Source of the DNA: an uncultured Paracoccus sp.
GTDB taxonomy: Bacteria > Pseudomonadota > Alphaproteobacteria > Rhodobacterales > Rhodobacteraceae
Length of the DNA: 49,173 bases
Reading direction: 5' to 3'
NCBI RefSeq assembly: GCF_947496875.1
Contig: NZ_CANMEH010000018.1
Coordinates: 1-49,173 of the forward strand
Shown here: positions 39,557 through 48,368 of the stretch, one piece after another
How the letters are laid out: each line of letters opens with the position of its first letter
Position numbering within the stretch: the first letter of the stretch is position 1
Notes under the pieces: model-generated
The model's input: the letters and a program-made list of their open reading frames with translations, nothing else
Told to the model about the DNA's origin: nothing
The model's database searches: none
Made by a program: the position numbers and the translations under genes

Positions 39557-39993
39557 TATCGCCTCCCTTCCATATCAACTATCTTCCATCCCGAGCCCAG
39601 CTTGAGAACGCCCCTCTCATCCGGTCTTGCTTCGGATTTCCTCTTAAAATCGATACTGTACTCATCCGCTTCGCTTCGAGACAGTATGACTTCGTCATCA
39701 GCGGCGAGCCCTGCTTCTCGAATAAACCTAGTCATTCGAGTAAGGCGATATTCGTTTCGCGTTCCGCCAAAAAACTTGTTGTTGTAATAAATAAACGCGA
39801 ACTCCCATTCAATTCCCGAGGCGTCCACAAATTTCAGATGCGCCCTTGGGTTGTAATCTTTTTCATTTAGGCTGGGGAAGAACGAAAGTAGCCGCCGCTC
39901 TCGCGGCACGAGAATACCAGCCTGATGTCCGCCGGTTTCACCGGTGTCGTTTGCACTCAAAACCTTAGTTATGGAGCGTGTCTCAAAAGTCAT
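39556..39993 (-). CDS. Stand-alone EcoRII-N/B3-like DNA-binding domain protein
   Basis: 145 residues, with the stop overlapping the MORC start (TAATG). SANDTGETGGHQAGILVPRE, SFFPSLNEKDYNPRAHLKFV, EFAFIYYNNKFFGGTRNEYR and ADDEVILSRSEADEYSI closely resemble the N-terminal effector-binding domain of EcoRII (B3-like barrel), which recognises CCWGG. The C-terminal PD-(D/E)XK nuclease domain of EcoRII is missing, and the gene ends normally, so the domain stands alone. I infer that it acts as the specificity subunit for the operon, reading the same kind of site as the Dcm-like methyltransferase. Motif recognition is from memory; a structure prediction would settle it. Confidence 0.78.
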   Translation of the reverse strand: MTFETRSITKVLSANDTGETGGHQAGILVPRERRLLSFFPSLNEKDYNPRAHLKFVDASGIEWEFAFIYYNNKFFGGTRNEYRLTRMTRFIREAGLAADDEVILSRSEADEYSIDFKRKSEARPDERGVLKLGSGWKIVDMEGRR

Positions 39994-41897
39994 GAATCTC
40001 CTCTTCGCATTGGTGATTGCGCAAGGGCCGCCATGAGGTCAGCGTATTCCCCCTCGGCGCCGCTAACGCCGACCACGGCGGTCTCCGATATCCGGCGTTT
40101 ACGCTGTACCCTTTCCTCAACGATCTCTTCGACCGTTCCTTCACAGATCAGACGTCGCACCATCACTGGCCTTGTCTGGCCCCGTCGATGAGCGCGTGCC
40201 GAAGCCTGGTCTTCAAGCGCCGGGTTCCATTCGAGATTGTAGTGGATCACATGCGTGGCTGCGGTGATGTTCAGACCGGCGCCGCCAGCCTTCGGATTGA
40301 GAACCAGAACGCCGGCCCCCCCTTCCTGACTGAATTTGTCAATCAGCGGTTGCCGATCATCAATGGGTGTCCGCCCGTCAAGAACTTCGGCGAACGCACG
40401 AAAACGATCCCGGACAGCGGTCGCAATCCTGTCAGCCATACTCGTATAGGAAGTGAAGATGATTGCCTTGTCGCCACACTGAATGATCTCTTCAATGATC
40501 TCCAGTAGCCGCGCGAACTTCACGAACTCTTCCGGGAGATTCTCAGGATCGTGATCCGGCAGCAGACCCGGGTGTGCGCAGAACTGCCTAAGCTTCGTCA
40601 GGGAGACCAGCGTCGCGGATTGGCCATACTCGTCCAAGATGGCTTGTCTGATCCGGTCATACTCCTGAGCCTCTGTTTCAGAGAGTTCAATAATCTCAGG
40701 TATGTCGATGCGTTCGGGAAGGTCACTAGCGACCTCTGAGACCCTGCGACGGAGCATGAGCGGAGAGATCAGTGGCTCGATGCTCGCTGCAGCGTCGACG
40801 TCGTTATCATATGTCTCGCTGAACTCCTTCAGGCTGCCGAGATATCCCGGAAGCGCAAAATCCATGATCGACCATAGATCAGTGAGCCGGTTCTCAATCG
40901 GCGTACCCGTGATCGCGAGGGACGCAGACCGTGGCAACTGCTTGACTGACAGCGTCCGCTTGGCCTTCGGGTTCTTGATGTTCTGCGCTTCATCGAGTGC
41001 TACGACGGACCAGTCGATCATCTTAAGCAGCGACAGGTCGCGGACGACGGTGTCGTAAGAAGTTACGACCACATCGTACCTCTCGAGATCTTTGGGCCGC
41101 CCGGTTCTCATGCTGCCCTGATGTTTGAGAACACTCAGATCAGGACAGAACTTGTCGATTTCTCTTTTCCAGTTCTCGAGAAGCGATCCAGGCGCCACGA
41201 TTAGTGATCGGGACACTTTGCTACCGGTGCCCGGATCGCGCAGGGCGCTGATGACCTGCAGGGTTTTTCCAAGACCCATTTCGTCGGCAAGCAGGGCGCC
41301 AAGTTCTTCGCGAAGAATGAAGCTAAGCCACCTCCAGCCATCAATCTGGTAGGTGTAGAGCTTTGCGTCGACACCTGCCGGGGCCTCGTCGCTACTCCGA
41401 AAAAGGCGCGTGGCGCTCTGCCGATCTGAGGACGTCAGATCAGTAACCGGCTCTCCGTTGGCTGCGGCTTTTTTGAGCGCGAGAAGGCCCCTGAAAGACG
41501 ATACCACGCCCACCCCGTCCACTTCCCCCTCACGGAGTAGGTCGAGGATGGTCGAAACGCTGGATGGAGTAAGAGGGAACCACGTTCCAGCCTCGACAAC
41601 GTGACCGACACTGAGCAACTCAGCTGATATACGAAAGCCACTACCAGACTGCGGCTGCGCCATCAGTACTGTGGCTGGCATCTCGCCTTCGGCACGATCC
41701 TCAATCACCAAATACACTTCGGCAGGATAGCGGCTGAACTTTAGGCTGCTCGCTTCGCCAGTCTTGCCTGGCGGAACATCAGGCCAGGGCGACGATCCCT
41801 CGATAACGGATGAATAGACTTCCTCGGCAGTCGGCACTGCGTCGACACCATTTCCCCTCAACACCAGGGTCTGCCCTTCAAGCGCCCATGCGCTCAT
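39990..41897 (-). CDS. SNF2-family DNA translocase/helicase
   Basis: 635 residues. The N-terminal about 170 residues are an accessory domain of unknown fold (SAWALEGQTLVLRGNGVDAV). The SNF2 ATPase core follows: LLADEMGLGKTLQV (Walker A, 205-212), ALDEAQNIKN (DEAQ, 302-305), LAITGTPIENRLTDLW, FTSYTSMADRI, and the motif VI region SARAHRRGQTRPVMVRR. Such enzymes move along double-stranded DNA without strand separation and often drive restriction systems. It overlaps the upstream Vsr and the downstream EcoRII-N gene by four bases each, so it is an integral member of the operon. Confidence 0.93.
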   Translation of the reverse strand: MSAWALEGQTLVLRGNGVDAVPTAEEVYSSVIEGSSPWPDVPPGKTGEASSLKFSRYPAEVYLVIEDRAEGEMPATVLMAQPQSGSGFRISAELLSVGHVVEAGTWFPLTPSSVSTILDLLREGEVDGVGVVSSFRGLLALKKAAANGEPVTDLTSSDRQSATRLFRSSDEAPAGVDAKLYTYQIDGWRWLSFILREELGALLADEMGLGKTLQVISALRDPGTGSKVSRSLIVAPGSLLENWKREIDKFCPDLSVLKHQGSMRTGRPKDLERYDVVVTSYDTVVRDLSLLKMIDWSVVALDEAQNIKNPKAKRTLSVKQLPRSASLAITGTPIENRLTDLWSIMDFALPGYLGSLKEFSETYDNDVDAAASIEPLISPLMLRRRVSEVASDLPERIDIPEIIELSETEAQEYDRIRQAILDEYGQSATLVSLTKLRQFCAHPGLLPDHDPENLPEEFVKFARLLEIIEEIIQCGDKAIIFTSYTSMADRIATAVRDRFRAFAEVLDGRTPIDDRQPLIDKFSQEGGAGVLVLNPKAGGAGLNITAATHVIHYNLEWNPALEDQASARAHRRGQTRPVMVRRLICEGTVEEIVEERVQRKRRISETAVVGVSGAEGEYADLMAALAQSPMRRGDS

Positions 41898-42349
41898 GCC
41901 GAGCCTCGTATCTCGGTGCTGTCGGCATCACTGGGAAGCCATCCGACAACGCGGTCGACAACTGCATCTAGTCCGATCTTCTCCCTGCCACGCAAAGCGC
42001 ACTCCCAGATCGTGAGAACCCGCCATCCCGAATCTCGCAGAGTCTTGCGCACAGTGTCGTCACGCTGACGGTTTCCTACGATCTTCGCCTTCCAGAACTG
42101 CGTTCTGGTCGCTGGCAGTTTGTGAAGGTAGCAGTCGTGGCCGTGCCAGAAACAGCCATTCACAAAGATCACGGCCTTCAATTTTGGGAAGACCATATCG
42201 GGCTTTCCGGCCACCTTCGGGTCATGCAGCCGATATCGAAACCCCCGGGCATGCAACGCCTTGCGCACCATGAGCTCCGGTTTCGTGTTCTTCCCCTTGA
42301 TGCCGGACATCATCCGGCTGCGTGTCTCCGGATCGACAATGTCAGGCAA
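41894..42349 (-). CDS. vsr: Vsr-type very short patch repair endonuclease
   Basis: 151 residues with a TTG start at 42349 (AAGGAAG site just before it); the conserved PETRSRMMSGIKGKNTKPEL lies immediately after, so an internal ATG would cut the domain. KPDMVFP contains D51 (same position as the catalytic Asp of E. coli Vsr) and FVNGCFWHGHDC the metal-binding histidines. Vsr nicks next to T:G mismatches arising from deamination of 5-methylcytosine in Dcm sites. Here it protects the host genome from mutations caused by the adjacent methyltransferase, although Vsr-like nucleases in some systems may act in restriction. Confidence 0.93.
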   Translation of the reverse strand: MPDIVDPETRSRMMSGIKGKNTKPELMVRKALHARGFRYRLHDPKVAGKPDMVFPKLKAVIFVNGCFWHGHDCYLHKLPATRTQFWKAKIVGNRQRDDTVRKTLRDSGWRVLTIWECALRGREKIGLDAVVDRVVGWLPSDADSTEIRGSA

Positions 42350-43574
42350 CTTCCTTCACCTTTCGTGGTGACGCGATGTCCTGACGAAGGAAAGGCTCCA
42401 TATGACGCGCGACCGCCTCCACGACGGGCACAACTACGGCATTGCCGAACTGCTTGTAGGCTTGGGTGTCCGACACTGGAATAGCGAAAGGCTGCTCGCC
42501 GAGTCTGTCAAAACCCATGAGCCGTGAGCATTCACGCGGGGTAAGCCTGCGTGGGTTCTTATGTCCTCTCTGCCGGACCAGGATCTCCGAGCCATCCTTG
42601 TAGTATCTTGCCGATAGGGTCCTTGCGACATCATACCGGTCAACAAGACCGAACCCAAACCCGTTACCTTTCGCCCGGTGCTTTTCTGCATAGTTCTGCA
42701 GATATCCCCATAGATGATCTGAAAGCGTATACTTGGGCAGCACGCGGGCCTTGGCGCCTTCCGTAAAGCGCTCCTCAGGATCTTCGCTGCCATCTTCCGG
42801 ATGCAGGATGGAGTCTAGGCGGGGCCCCTTGTCACGGTCGGGCAGCGCGAGCCCGTCGAAGTCAAAATCATTCTCTTCCCTAAAGCCCACGATGAAGATG
42901 CGCTCGCGGTGCTGCGGTACGAGAGACTTTGCATCAATCACGCGCGTCTGAACGTGGTAACCCAGTTCTTCAGTCAGTGCCTTCCTGATTACCTCAAACG
43001 TTCTTCCGCGATCATGGCTGACAAGGTTCTTCACGTTCTCGAGCAGAAAAGCCTTCGGCCTGTGATGCTCGATTATCCTTGCGACATCGAAGAATAGGGT
43101 ACCCTGCGCCTCGCAGCGGAAACCATGTTGACGGCCAAGCGCGTTCTTCTTCGACACGCCCGCGAGCGAGAACGGCTGACACGGGAATCCAGCAAGCAGC
43201 ACGTCATGCGATGGTATCTCCCCTGCCGGCACCTTGGTGATGTCGCCTACAACCTCGTGGTCGCATGCGTGGTTGGCAAGGTAGGTCGCAACACTAAAGC
43301 GGTCCCACTCAGAGGTGAAGACACACTTGCCGCCGATGGGCTCGAAGCCTTTCCGCAGGCCGCCGATGCCCGCGAACAGATCGATAAAGGTGAAGCTATG
43401 GGAGAGAGGCGGCTTGTTGCGCGCGACCTGACGGAGCATCTCCAGAGCTGCTTTGCGCGGGGCACTGTCACCAGTCTCCCACCGGTAGATCGTCCGCTCG
43501 CAGTAGCCAAGCGCCTCAACTGCATCGGGAATACTGAGGCCCGCCTCTTTGCGAAGTCTGGAGAACTCTGTCAC
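42342..43574 (-). CDS. dcm: Dcm-like C5-cytosine DNA methyltransferase with N-terminal HTH
   Basis: 410 residues from the GTG at 43574 with a GGGG-type site; the frame could start at a TTG at 43628, but that lies between predicted -35 and -10 elements. Residues 1-50 form an XRE-like helix-turn-helix (KEAGLSIPDAVEALGYCERT). The catalytic domain has FIDLFAGIGGLRKGF, AGFPCQPFSLAGVSKKNALG (Cys132), LFFDVARIIEHHRPKAFLLE and LVPQHRERIFIVGF. The target and C-terminal part (AKGNGFGFGLVDRYDVARTL, PVSDTQAYKQFGNAVVVPVV) is very similar to E. coli Dcm, so methylation of the inner C of CCWGG or a related CCNGG site is likely. The HTH may regulate its own operon, as known for M.SsoII-type enzymes. Confidence 0.92.
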   Translation of the reverse strand: MTEFSRLRKEAGLSIPDAVEALGYCERTIYRWETGDSAPRKAALEMLRQVARNKPPLSHSFTFIDLFAGIGGLRKGFEPIGGKCVFTSEWDRFSVATYLANHACDHEVVGDITKVPAGEIPSHDVLLAGFPCQPFSLAGVSKKNALGRQHGFRCEAQGTLFFDVARIIEHHRPKAFLLENVKNLVSHDRGRTFEVIRKALTEELGYHVQTRVIDAKSLVPQHRERIFIVGFREENDFDFDGLALPDRDKGPRLDSILHPEDGSEDPEERFTEGAKARVLPKYTLSDHLWGYLQNYAEKHRAKGNGFGFGLVDRYDVARTLSARYYKDGSEILVRQRGHKNPRRLTPRECSRLMGFDRLGEQPFAIPVSDTQAYKQFGNAVVVPVVEAVARHMEPFLRQDIASPRKVKEVA

Positions 43575-43610
43575 CGCCCGGCCCCTTTGTGCTTTGTTTT
43601 GCTGGGAATC

Positions 43611-43639
43611 ATTCTGCCATGCTTGCAAAAGAACATCAA
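43611..43639 (-). promoter_or_regulatory. Candidate promoter of the Dcm-to-HNH operon
   Basis: On the minus strand TTGATG (43639-43634) and CAGAAT (43616-43611) are 17 bases apart, a reasonable -35/-10 pair, placing the transcript start near 43604 and supporting the GTG at 43574 as the first codon. A short inverted repeat CCAT-N3-ATGG (43651-43661) lies just upstream of the -35 and could be a site for the Dcm HTH. Both calls are by eye. Confidence 0.45.
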
Positions 43640-43746
43640 GAGAACGCTAACCATATCATGGGCTTCTGCATCGGCGCCGCCCAAGATGCGGGGGAAGCGG
43701 AGAACCATCGCTCGACGCTTCAGGCTGACTTGCCACTAGGGGCCGT

Positions 43747-44139
43747 TCACCTCGACTTTGCGAAGAATTGTTGCTGTTCTGACCACTCCACGGGAAACGG
43801 CGCCAGCACCTGCGCGAGCGTCACCTCCGGCCCCTGCTTCCCGTCCAGGATCGCCTCCACGATGTCGGGCGCGAGCAGGGTCAGCCGCAGGACGCGGGTC
43901 ATGTAGGAGGGTGCGATCCCCTCGCGCTCGGCCAGTTCGGCGATGGTCGCGAACTCGCCCGACTCAAGCATCCGCTTCCATCGGAACGCACGGGCCAGCG
44001 CCTTGACCAACGTGCTGTCCGTCCGGCGCGGTTGCGTCGCGCCTTCCGGCATCTGCATTTCTTTACGCCCGCCGCGCTTCACGACGCGGAACGGTACGTG
44101 GAGCGTCACCGTCTCGGGGATCGGCGACACGCGGATCAC
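43747..44139 (-). CDS. Small HTH protein coupled to a serine recombinase
   Basis: 130 residues from the GTG at 44139, which overlaps the recombinase stop (GTGA). The first 35 residues are a charged lead (LHVPFRVVKRGGRKEMQMPE). Residues about 45-110 form a helix-turn-helix: STLVKALARAFRWKRMLESG, EFATIAELAEREGIAPSYMT and RVLRLTLLAPDIVEAILDGK. This small protein regularly follows the large serine recombinase in Rhodobacteraceae mobile elements and may act as a directionality factor or regulator; that role is inferred. Confidence 0.7.
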   Translation of the reverse strand: MIRVSPIPETVTLHVPFRVVKRGGRKEMQMPEGATQPRRTDSTLVKALARAFRWKRMLESGEFATIAELAEREGIAPSYMTRVLRLTLLAPDIVEAILDGKQGPEVTLAQVLAPFPVEWSEQQQFFAKSR

Positions 44140-45457
44140 GCCGCTTCTCCGATGTCGCCGGCCAGCATCTCGCGGGCCAGACCGCTGAGCCCGTCGACGC
44201 GCAGCCTGACGTTCAGGCCGTCGCTGGCGATGTCCACCCGCTCGACCAACAGCGCCACGATGCGCGCCTGCTCGGCGGGGAAGAGTTCGTCCCACAGCGG
44301 GTCGAGCTGCTGCAGGGCCGCGCGGGCGTCGGCCTCGGAGATGTCGTCGGCGTGGGCACGTGCCGCCTTCCACGTCCCCGCAACGATCTCCGGCTGCCGG
44401 AACACCGCGCGGAGCTGGTCTATGACAGCCGCCTCGATCTCGCCCGCTGGCACGCGGCCCACTGGGCAAGATCCTGCGCCATGCTTCAGCACCGTCTGGC
44501 TGACGTAGTAGCGGTACAGCCGGTCGCCCTTTCGGGTGTGCGTCGGCGAGAAGGCGGCGCCGTCCGGCCCGAACAGCAGCCCTTTCAGCAGCGCCGGCGT
44601 CTCGGCGCGGGTGCGTGCGGCGCGCTTGCGGGGGCTTTCCTGCAGGATGGCGTGAACGCGGTCCCAAGTCTCGCGGTCGATTATGGCCTCGTGCTCGCCC
44701 GGATAGCTCTCGCCTTTGTGCACCGCTTTGCCGATGTAGGCGCGGTTGTTCAGCACCCGGTACAGGTACTTCTTGTCGATCCGGTTGCCGCGCGGCGTGC
44801 GGATCCCGCGTTTCGCGACCTCCCGCGCGAGTTCGGTCCCCGAGCCGATCTCGAGGAAGCGGGCGAAGATCCAGCGGACATGGTCCGCAGCTTCGTCGTC
44901 GACCATCAGCTTCCTGTTCTCGACCCGATAGCCGTAGGGCGGCACGCCGCCCATCCATATGCCCTTCTTGCGAGAAGCGGCGACCTTGTCGCGGATGCGC
45001 TCGGCCGTCACCTCGCGCTCGAACTGGGCGAAGGAGAGCAGGATATTCAACGTCAGCCGACCCATCGACGTGGTGGTGTTGAACGACTGCGTAACGGAGA
45101 CGAACGTCACCCCGTTCCGGTCAAACACCTCGACCAGCTTGGCGAAATCGGCCAGCGACCGGCTGAGGCGGTCAATCTTGTAGACCACCACCACGTCGAC
45201 CAGCCCGTCCTCGATGTCTTCGACCAGCCGCTGAAGACCGGGCCGTTCCAGCGTGCCGCCGGAGATGCCGCCGTCGTCATACTGATCGCGGACCAGCACC
45301 CAGCCCTCGGAGCGCTGGCTGGCGATGAACGCCTCGCACGCCTCCCGCTGGGCATGGAGACTGTTGAACTCCTGCTCCAGCCCTTCCTCGGAGGATTTCC
45401 GGGTGTAGATCGCGCAGCGCAGCTTGCGGACGACCTTCGATTTTTCAAGCGGCTTCG

Positions 45458-45461
<4 letters not shown>
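44136..45461 (-). CDS. Large serine recombinase
   Basis: 441 residues from the ATG at 45461, with GGAGG upstream. The resolvase domain (residues about 14-165) has AIYTRKSSEEGLEQEFNSLH with the catalytic Ser (S23), VVVVYKIDRLSRSLADFAKL and QFEREVTAERIRDK. The recombinase domain follows (GVPPYGYRVENRKLMVDDEA, then RVLNNRAYIGKAVHKG). The zinc-ribbon region lacks the usual CxxC (LLFGPDGAAFSPTHTRKGDR), a variant common in this clade. It would integrate and excise DNA between short att sites with no homology. It is the only integrase-like gene seen here, so it is the best candidate for moving the defence island. Confidence 0.92.
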
Positions 45462-45906
<445 letters not shown>

Positions 45907-45910
<4 letters not shown>

Positions 45911-46134
45911 GCGGTTCTCCGGTCAGTTGGAGTTGCATGACGGCATCGGTCGGCCGGAGAGTGTAGGCGAATTTCTCCAGTAGCGTCAGAAGGTTCGCCG
46001 CGCTCGCGCAGCTTCAACCGAACCAGCCCGAGTGCCAGCAGGCCGCACACCTCGGCGCGGCGTTCGGCAGGTGTCATCTGGTCGGGCGGCAGCGGGTTCG
46101 AGCCCAGCCGCGGATATGTCGGCGCGTTTCGCAT
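45907..46134 (-). CDS. Small conserved protein upstream of the recombinase module
   Basis: 75 residues from the ATG at 46134; the open frame begins 30 bases earlier but lacks a better start. NPLPPDQMTPAERRAEVCGL and LALGLVRLKLRERGEP are the only notable parts, with a polar C-terminus ending RHATPTDRRTA. It overlaps the DUF2924 start by four bases, so all four genes (75, DUF2924, recombinase, HTH protein) are one operon. The family is known from recombinase neighbourhoods; its job is unknown. Confidence 0.68.
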
Positions 46135-46225
46135 GGGAGAAACGCTACCCGCACGCGCCCCCAAAACAATTACTTTCAGATGCTTAGGGGAAAGCTGCGT
46201 AGCCCTGCGGTGTTCTTGGGGTGTG

Positions 46226-47572
46226 CTATCCTAACCGATGGGCATCGAACAGCTGATCGAAGAATGACGTCACAAGCTTGTCGACAGCTTCCTGCATCGA
46301 TCCCTTCGGCTGAGAGAATTCCGAGCCCCCGAACCGAAACACCTCGTAGCCGCGAAGTCGCAGGCTGCGATCAGCCGCAACCATTTCGGCGTACAGGCCG
46401 GGATCGGCGCGCTCGCCTTTCGCGTAGTGGTGCTTGCCGTCTATCTCAAGGACGATCCTCTGTCGGCCCGGCAACAGCATCAGGAAGTCCATGCGCTGCC
46501 GGAATAGAACGCGTTTGTCAGCGAGACGCCTTGCGATCTCCGGATCATAGTGCAGGTAGACCTGCGGGATGAGTGCCGGCAGCCGGTCTCCAAGTCGTTC
46601 AGCGAAATTGCGAAAGTACGCCTTGAAGAACTCCTGCTCAGGCCCGTCGTCAAGCGAGGCAAGTAAACGCCGCCCGAGGCTGGTGCGTGCTTCGGCGAGG
46701 TCGGCGATCCCTCTCTGATCCATCCACCAACGGACGAGGTCGAGCCATGACAGTCCATTGCCGATGGGGCGCTCATAAACGAGGCAGCTGTCGGCATGCT
46801 CGAGCACGACGACTTCGTTGTCGATCGCATCCGAGAACCCGAGCCTCGGTTTTGGTCCGTTGGAAGCGAAGATCAGGTTCTTCGGCCGCCCGTCGACGCC
46901 GCGGCGAACGGGGCGTACCGAGAATGTTGCGCGGCCCGAGACCTCTCCTGTCTGAGCAACCTCGTAGCCATCGAATTGCAGGATGCGGGTCAAGTCCGCT
47001 GCCAGCGCAGCCTGGTCGTCGGCATCACGAAACCTAGGATCCAGAGCGGTCTCGATCAGCTGCGCAAACCTCCTCGAAGGACATGTTATTGCTCCGATGA
47101 CTTCGAAGACCTCCTTCGCGTTCCACAACGGGTCCGCGCCAGTTGCGTGTTGTCTGATCTCTTCAATTTTGGTGGGGCCATCGAAGAAGTCGGCAGGCGA
47201 ACTCAGATCGAATAGCCCCTCGATCACGTCCGGACGAACGCCTTGTCCATGGATCCCGACACCAAGGCGATCGGCCACCCGGTCGCGAGTGATCGCGGAG
47301 ATCTCCGGCTGGTCCTTGTCCTGCAGGAGGTACACCCGGTCCTGTAGGCCGATATCGCGCCGTTCTCGCGCAAACTCGAGGACCAGCACCAGCGCCTTTG
47401 TTGGTGGAAGGCTTGCAAGTGTATTCTGGGCAACCGTCTTCTTGCTGGTCCCTTCTGCAACTGGGATGTCGCGTCTGGAGAAGAACGCCTCGATATCGAC
47501 GGCCCGCATGGAATCCCGAAAGCAGCAGCCCGCCAGCTCGAGAAGATCATCCAAATCCTCTTCAGTGGCCAC
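46226..47572 (-). CDS. Putative defence nuclease with C-terminal PD-(D/E)XK (DUF559/Vsr-like) domain
   Basis: 448 residues from the GTG at 47572, two bases after the repressor stop and with GGAG ahead; the frame is open a little further. The C-terminal about 100 residues contain RQRMDFLMLLPGRQRIVLEI then DGKHHYAKGER and YAEMVAADRSLRLRGYEVFR, a PD-(D/E)XK-type core with the D...ExDGxxH pattern of DUF559/Vsr-like nucleases. The N-terminal region (EDLDDLLELAGCCFRDSMRA, EVFEVIGAITCPSRRFAQLI) resembles the AbiJ-type N-terminal modules of abortive-infection proteins, but I am not certain. A restriction or abortive-infection effector, held in check by the upstream repressor, is the best reading. Confidence 0.7.
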   Translation of the reverse strand: MATEEDLDDLLELAGCCFRDSMRAVDIEAFFSRRDIPVAEGTSKKTVAQNTLASLPPTKALVLVLEFARERRDIGLQDRVYLLQDKDQPEISAITRDRVADRLGVGIHGQGVRPDVIEGLFDLSSPADFFDGPTKIEEIRQHATGADPLWNAKEVFEVIGAITCPSRRFAQLIETALDPRFRDADDQAALAADLTRILQFDGYEVAQTGEVSGRATFSVRPVRRGVDGRPKNLIFASNGPKPRLGFSDAIDNEVVVLEHADSCLVYERPIGNGLSWLDLVRWWMDQRGIADLAEARTSLGRRLLASLDDGPEQEFFKAYFRNFAERLGDRLPALIPQVYLHYDPEIARRLADKRVLFRQRMDFLMLLPGRQRIVLEIDGKHHYAKGERADPGLYAEMVAADRSLRLRGYEVFRFGGSEFSQPKGSMQEAVDKLVTSFFDQLFDAHRLG

Positions 47573-47574
47573 TG

Positions 47575-48252
47575 CTATATCTCCCGCGCGAACCAACGGA
47601 TGCGGCCGACGATGTGGATCTCGTCGGCCGTTCTTTCGTATTCGGGATAGTGCTTGTTGTCGGAGATGACGCGCACCGCGGGCGGGTCGCTGTTGGGGAT
47701 GTGCTCGAGCCGTTTGGCCACCAGCCCCATTCCGTCGTCCAGCACGAAGATGCCGGGTGGGTTGGGCGCGCGACGGGTCATGTCGACCAGCACCGCGTCG
47801 CCGCTCAGCAGCGTCGGCGCCATGCTGTCGCCTTCGACATGCATGATGCGCAGCTGCGACGGGGTGGCCTTGAGGCTGTTTCGGATCCAGGAGCGGCGGA
47901 AATGATAGACCCGGCCGGGCGTGTCGCCATCCTCGGTCACGACTGCACCACCGCCCATTGCGGGGCGCGGGGTGGCATGGGCGATGGCGACGAAGGCGTC
48001 GTCAGGATTGTCCAGGAAGGGGGGCTTCCCTTCCACCTCGCCGATGCCATGGATCAGCCAGTCGCGATCCACCTTCAGCACGCGGGCGACCTCGGCCAGC
48101 CGGTCTATGCCAGGGCGGGCTGAACGGCCACGGAGGATGTCGTAGACGAAGGACCGGTTCACGCCGGCCATCTCGGCGACATGGGCGGGACTGATGCCGA
48201 GCTGGTTGGCCCGGGCTCTGAGGCGGTCGGAAAGTGTGTGGTGCTCGGTCAT
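47575..48252 (-). CDS. S24-family (CI/LexA-like) repressor
   Basis: 225 residues from the ATG at 48252. Residues about 8-65 form an XRE helix-turn-helix (GISPAHVAEMAGVNRSFVYD). The C-terminal half is a peptidase S24 domain: HVEGDSMAPTLLSGDAVLV with catalytic Ser143 and GLVAKRLEH with Lys180. Such repressors cleave themselves when stimulated by RecA on damaged DNA. The cleavage site is not clear; GGAV near residue 101-104 is a candidate. It is followed two bases later by the nuclease gene and is divergent from the gene at 48369, so it probably controls both. Confidence 0.88.
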   Translation of the reverse strand: MTEHHTLSDRLRARANQLGISPAHVAEMAGVNRSFVYDILRGRSARPGIDRLAEVARVLKVDRDWLIHGIGEVEGKPPFLDNPDDAFVAIAHATPRPAMGGGAVVTEDGDTPGRVYHFRRSWIRNSLKATPSQLRIMHVEGDSMAPTLLSGDAVLVDMTRRAPNPPGIFVLDDGMGLVAKRLEHIPNSDPPAVRVISDNKHYPEYERTADEIHIVGRIRWFAREI

Positions 48253-48368
48253 GTCATCCCCACCCAACTGTGGATGAAATAGGATAAAATCGGATTGATC
48301 GAAGCCCGTCAAGCGAATAAGAACAGAAGGTAAACATCTTACACGGGAATCGGTGCGGAGGGCAGTGA

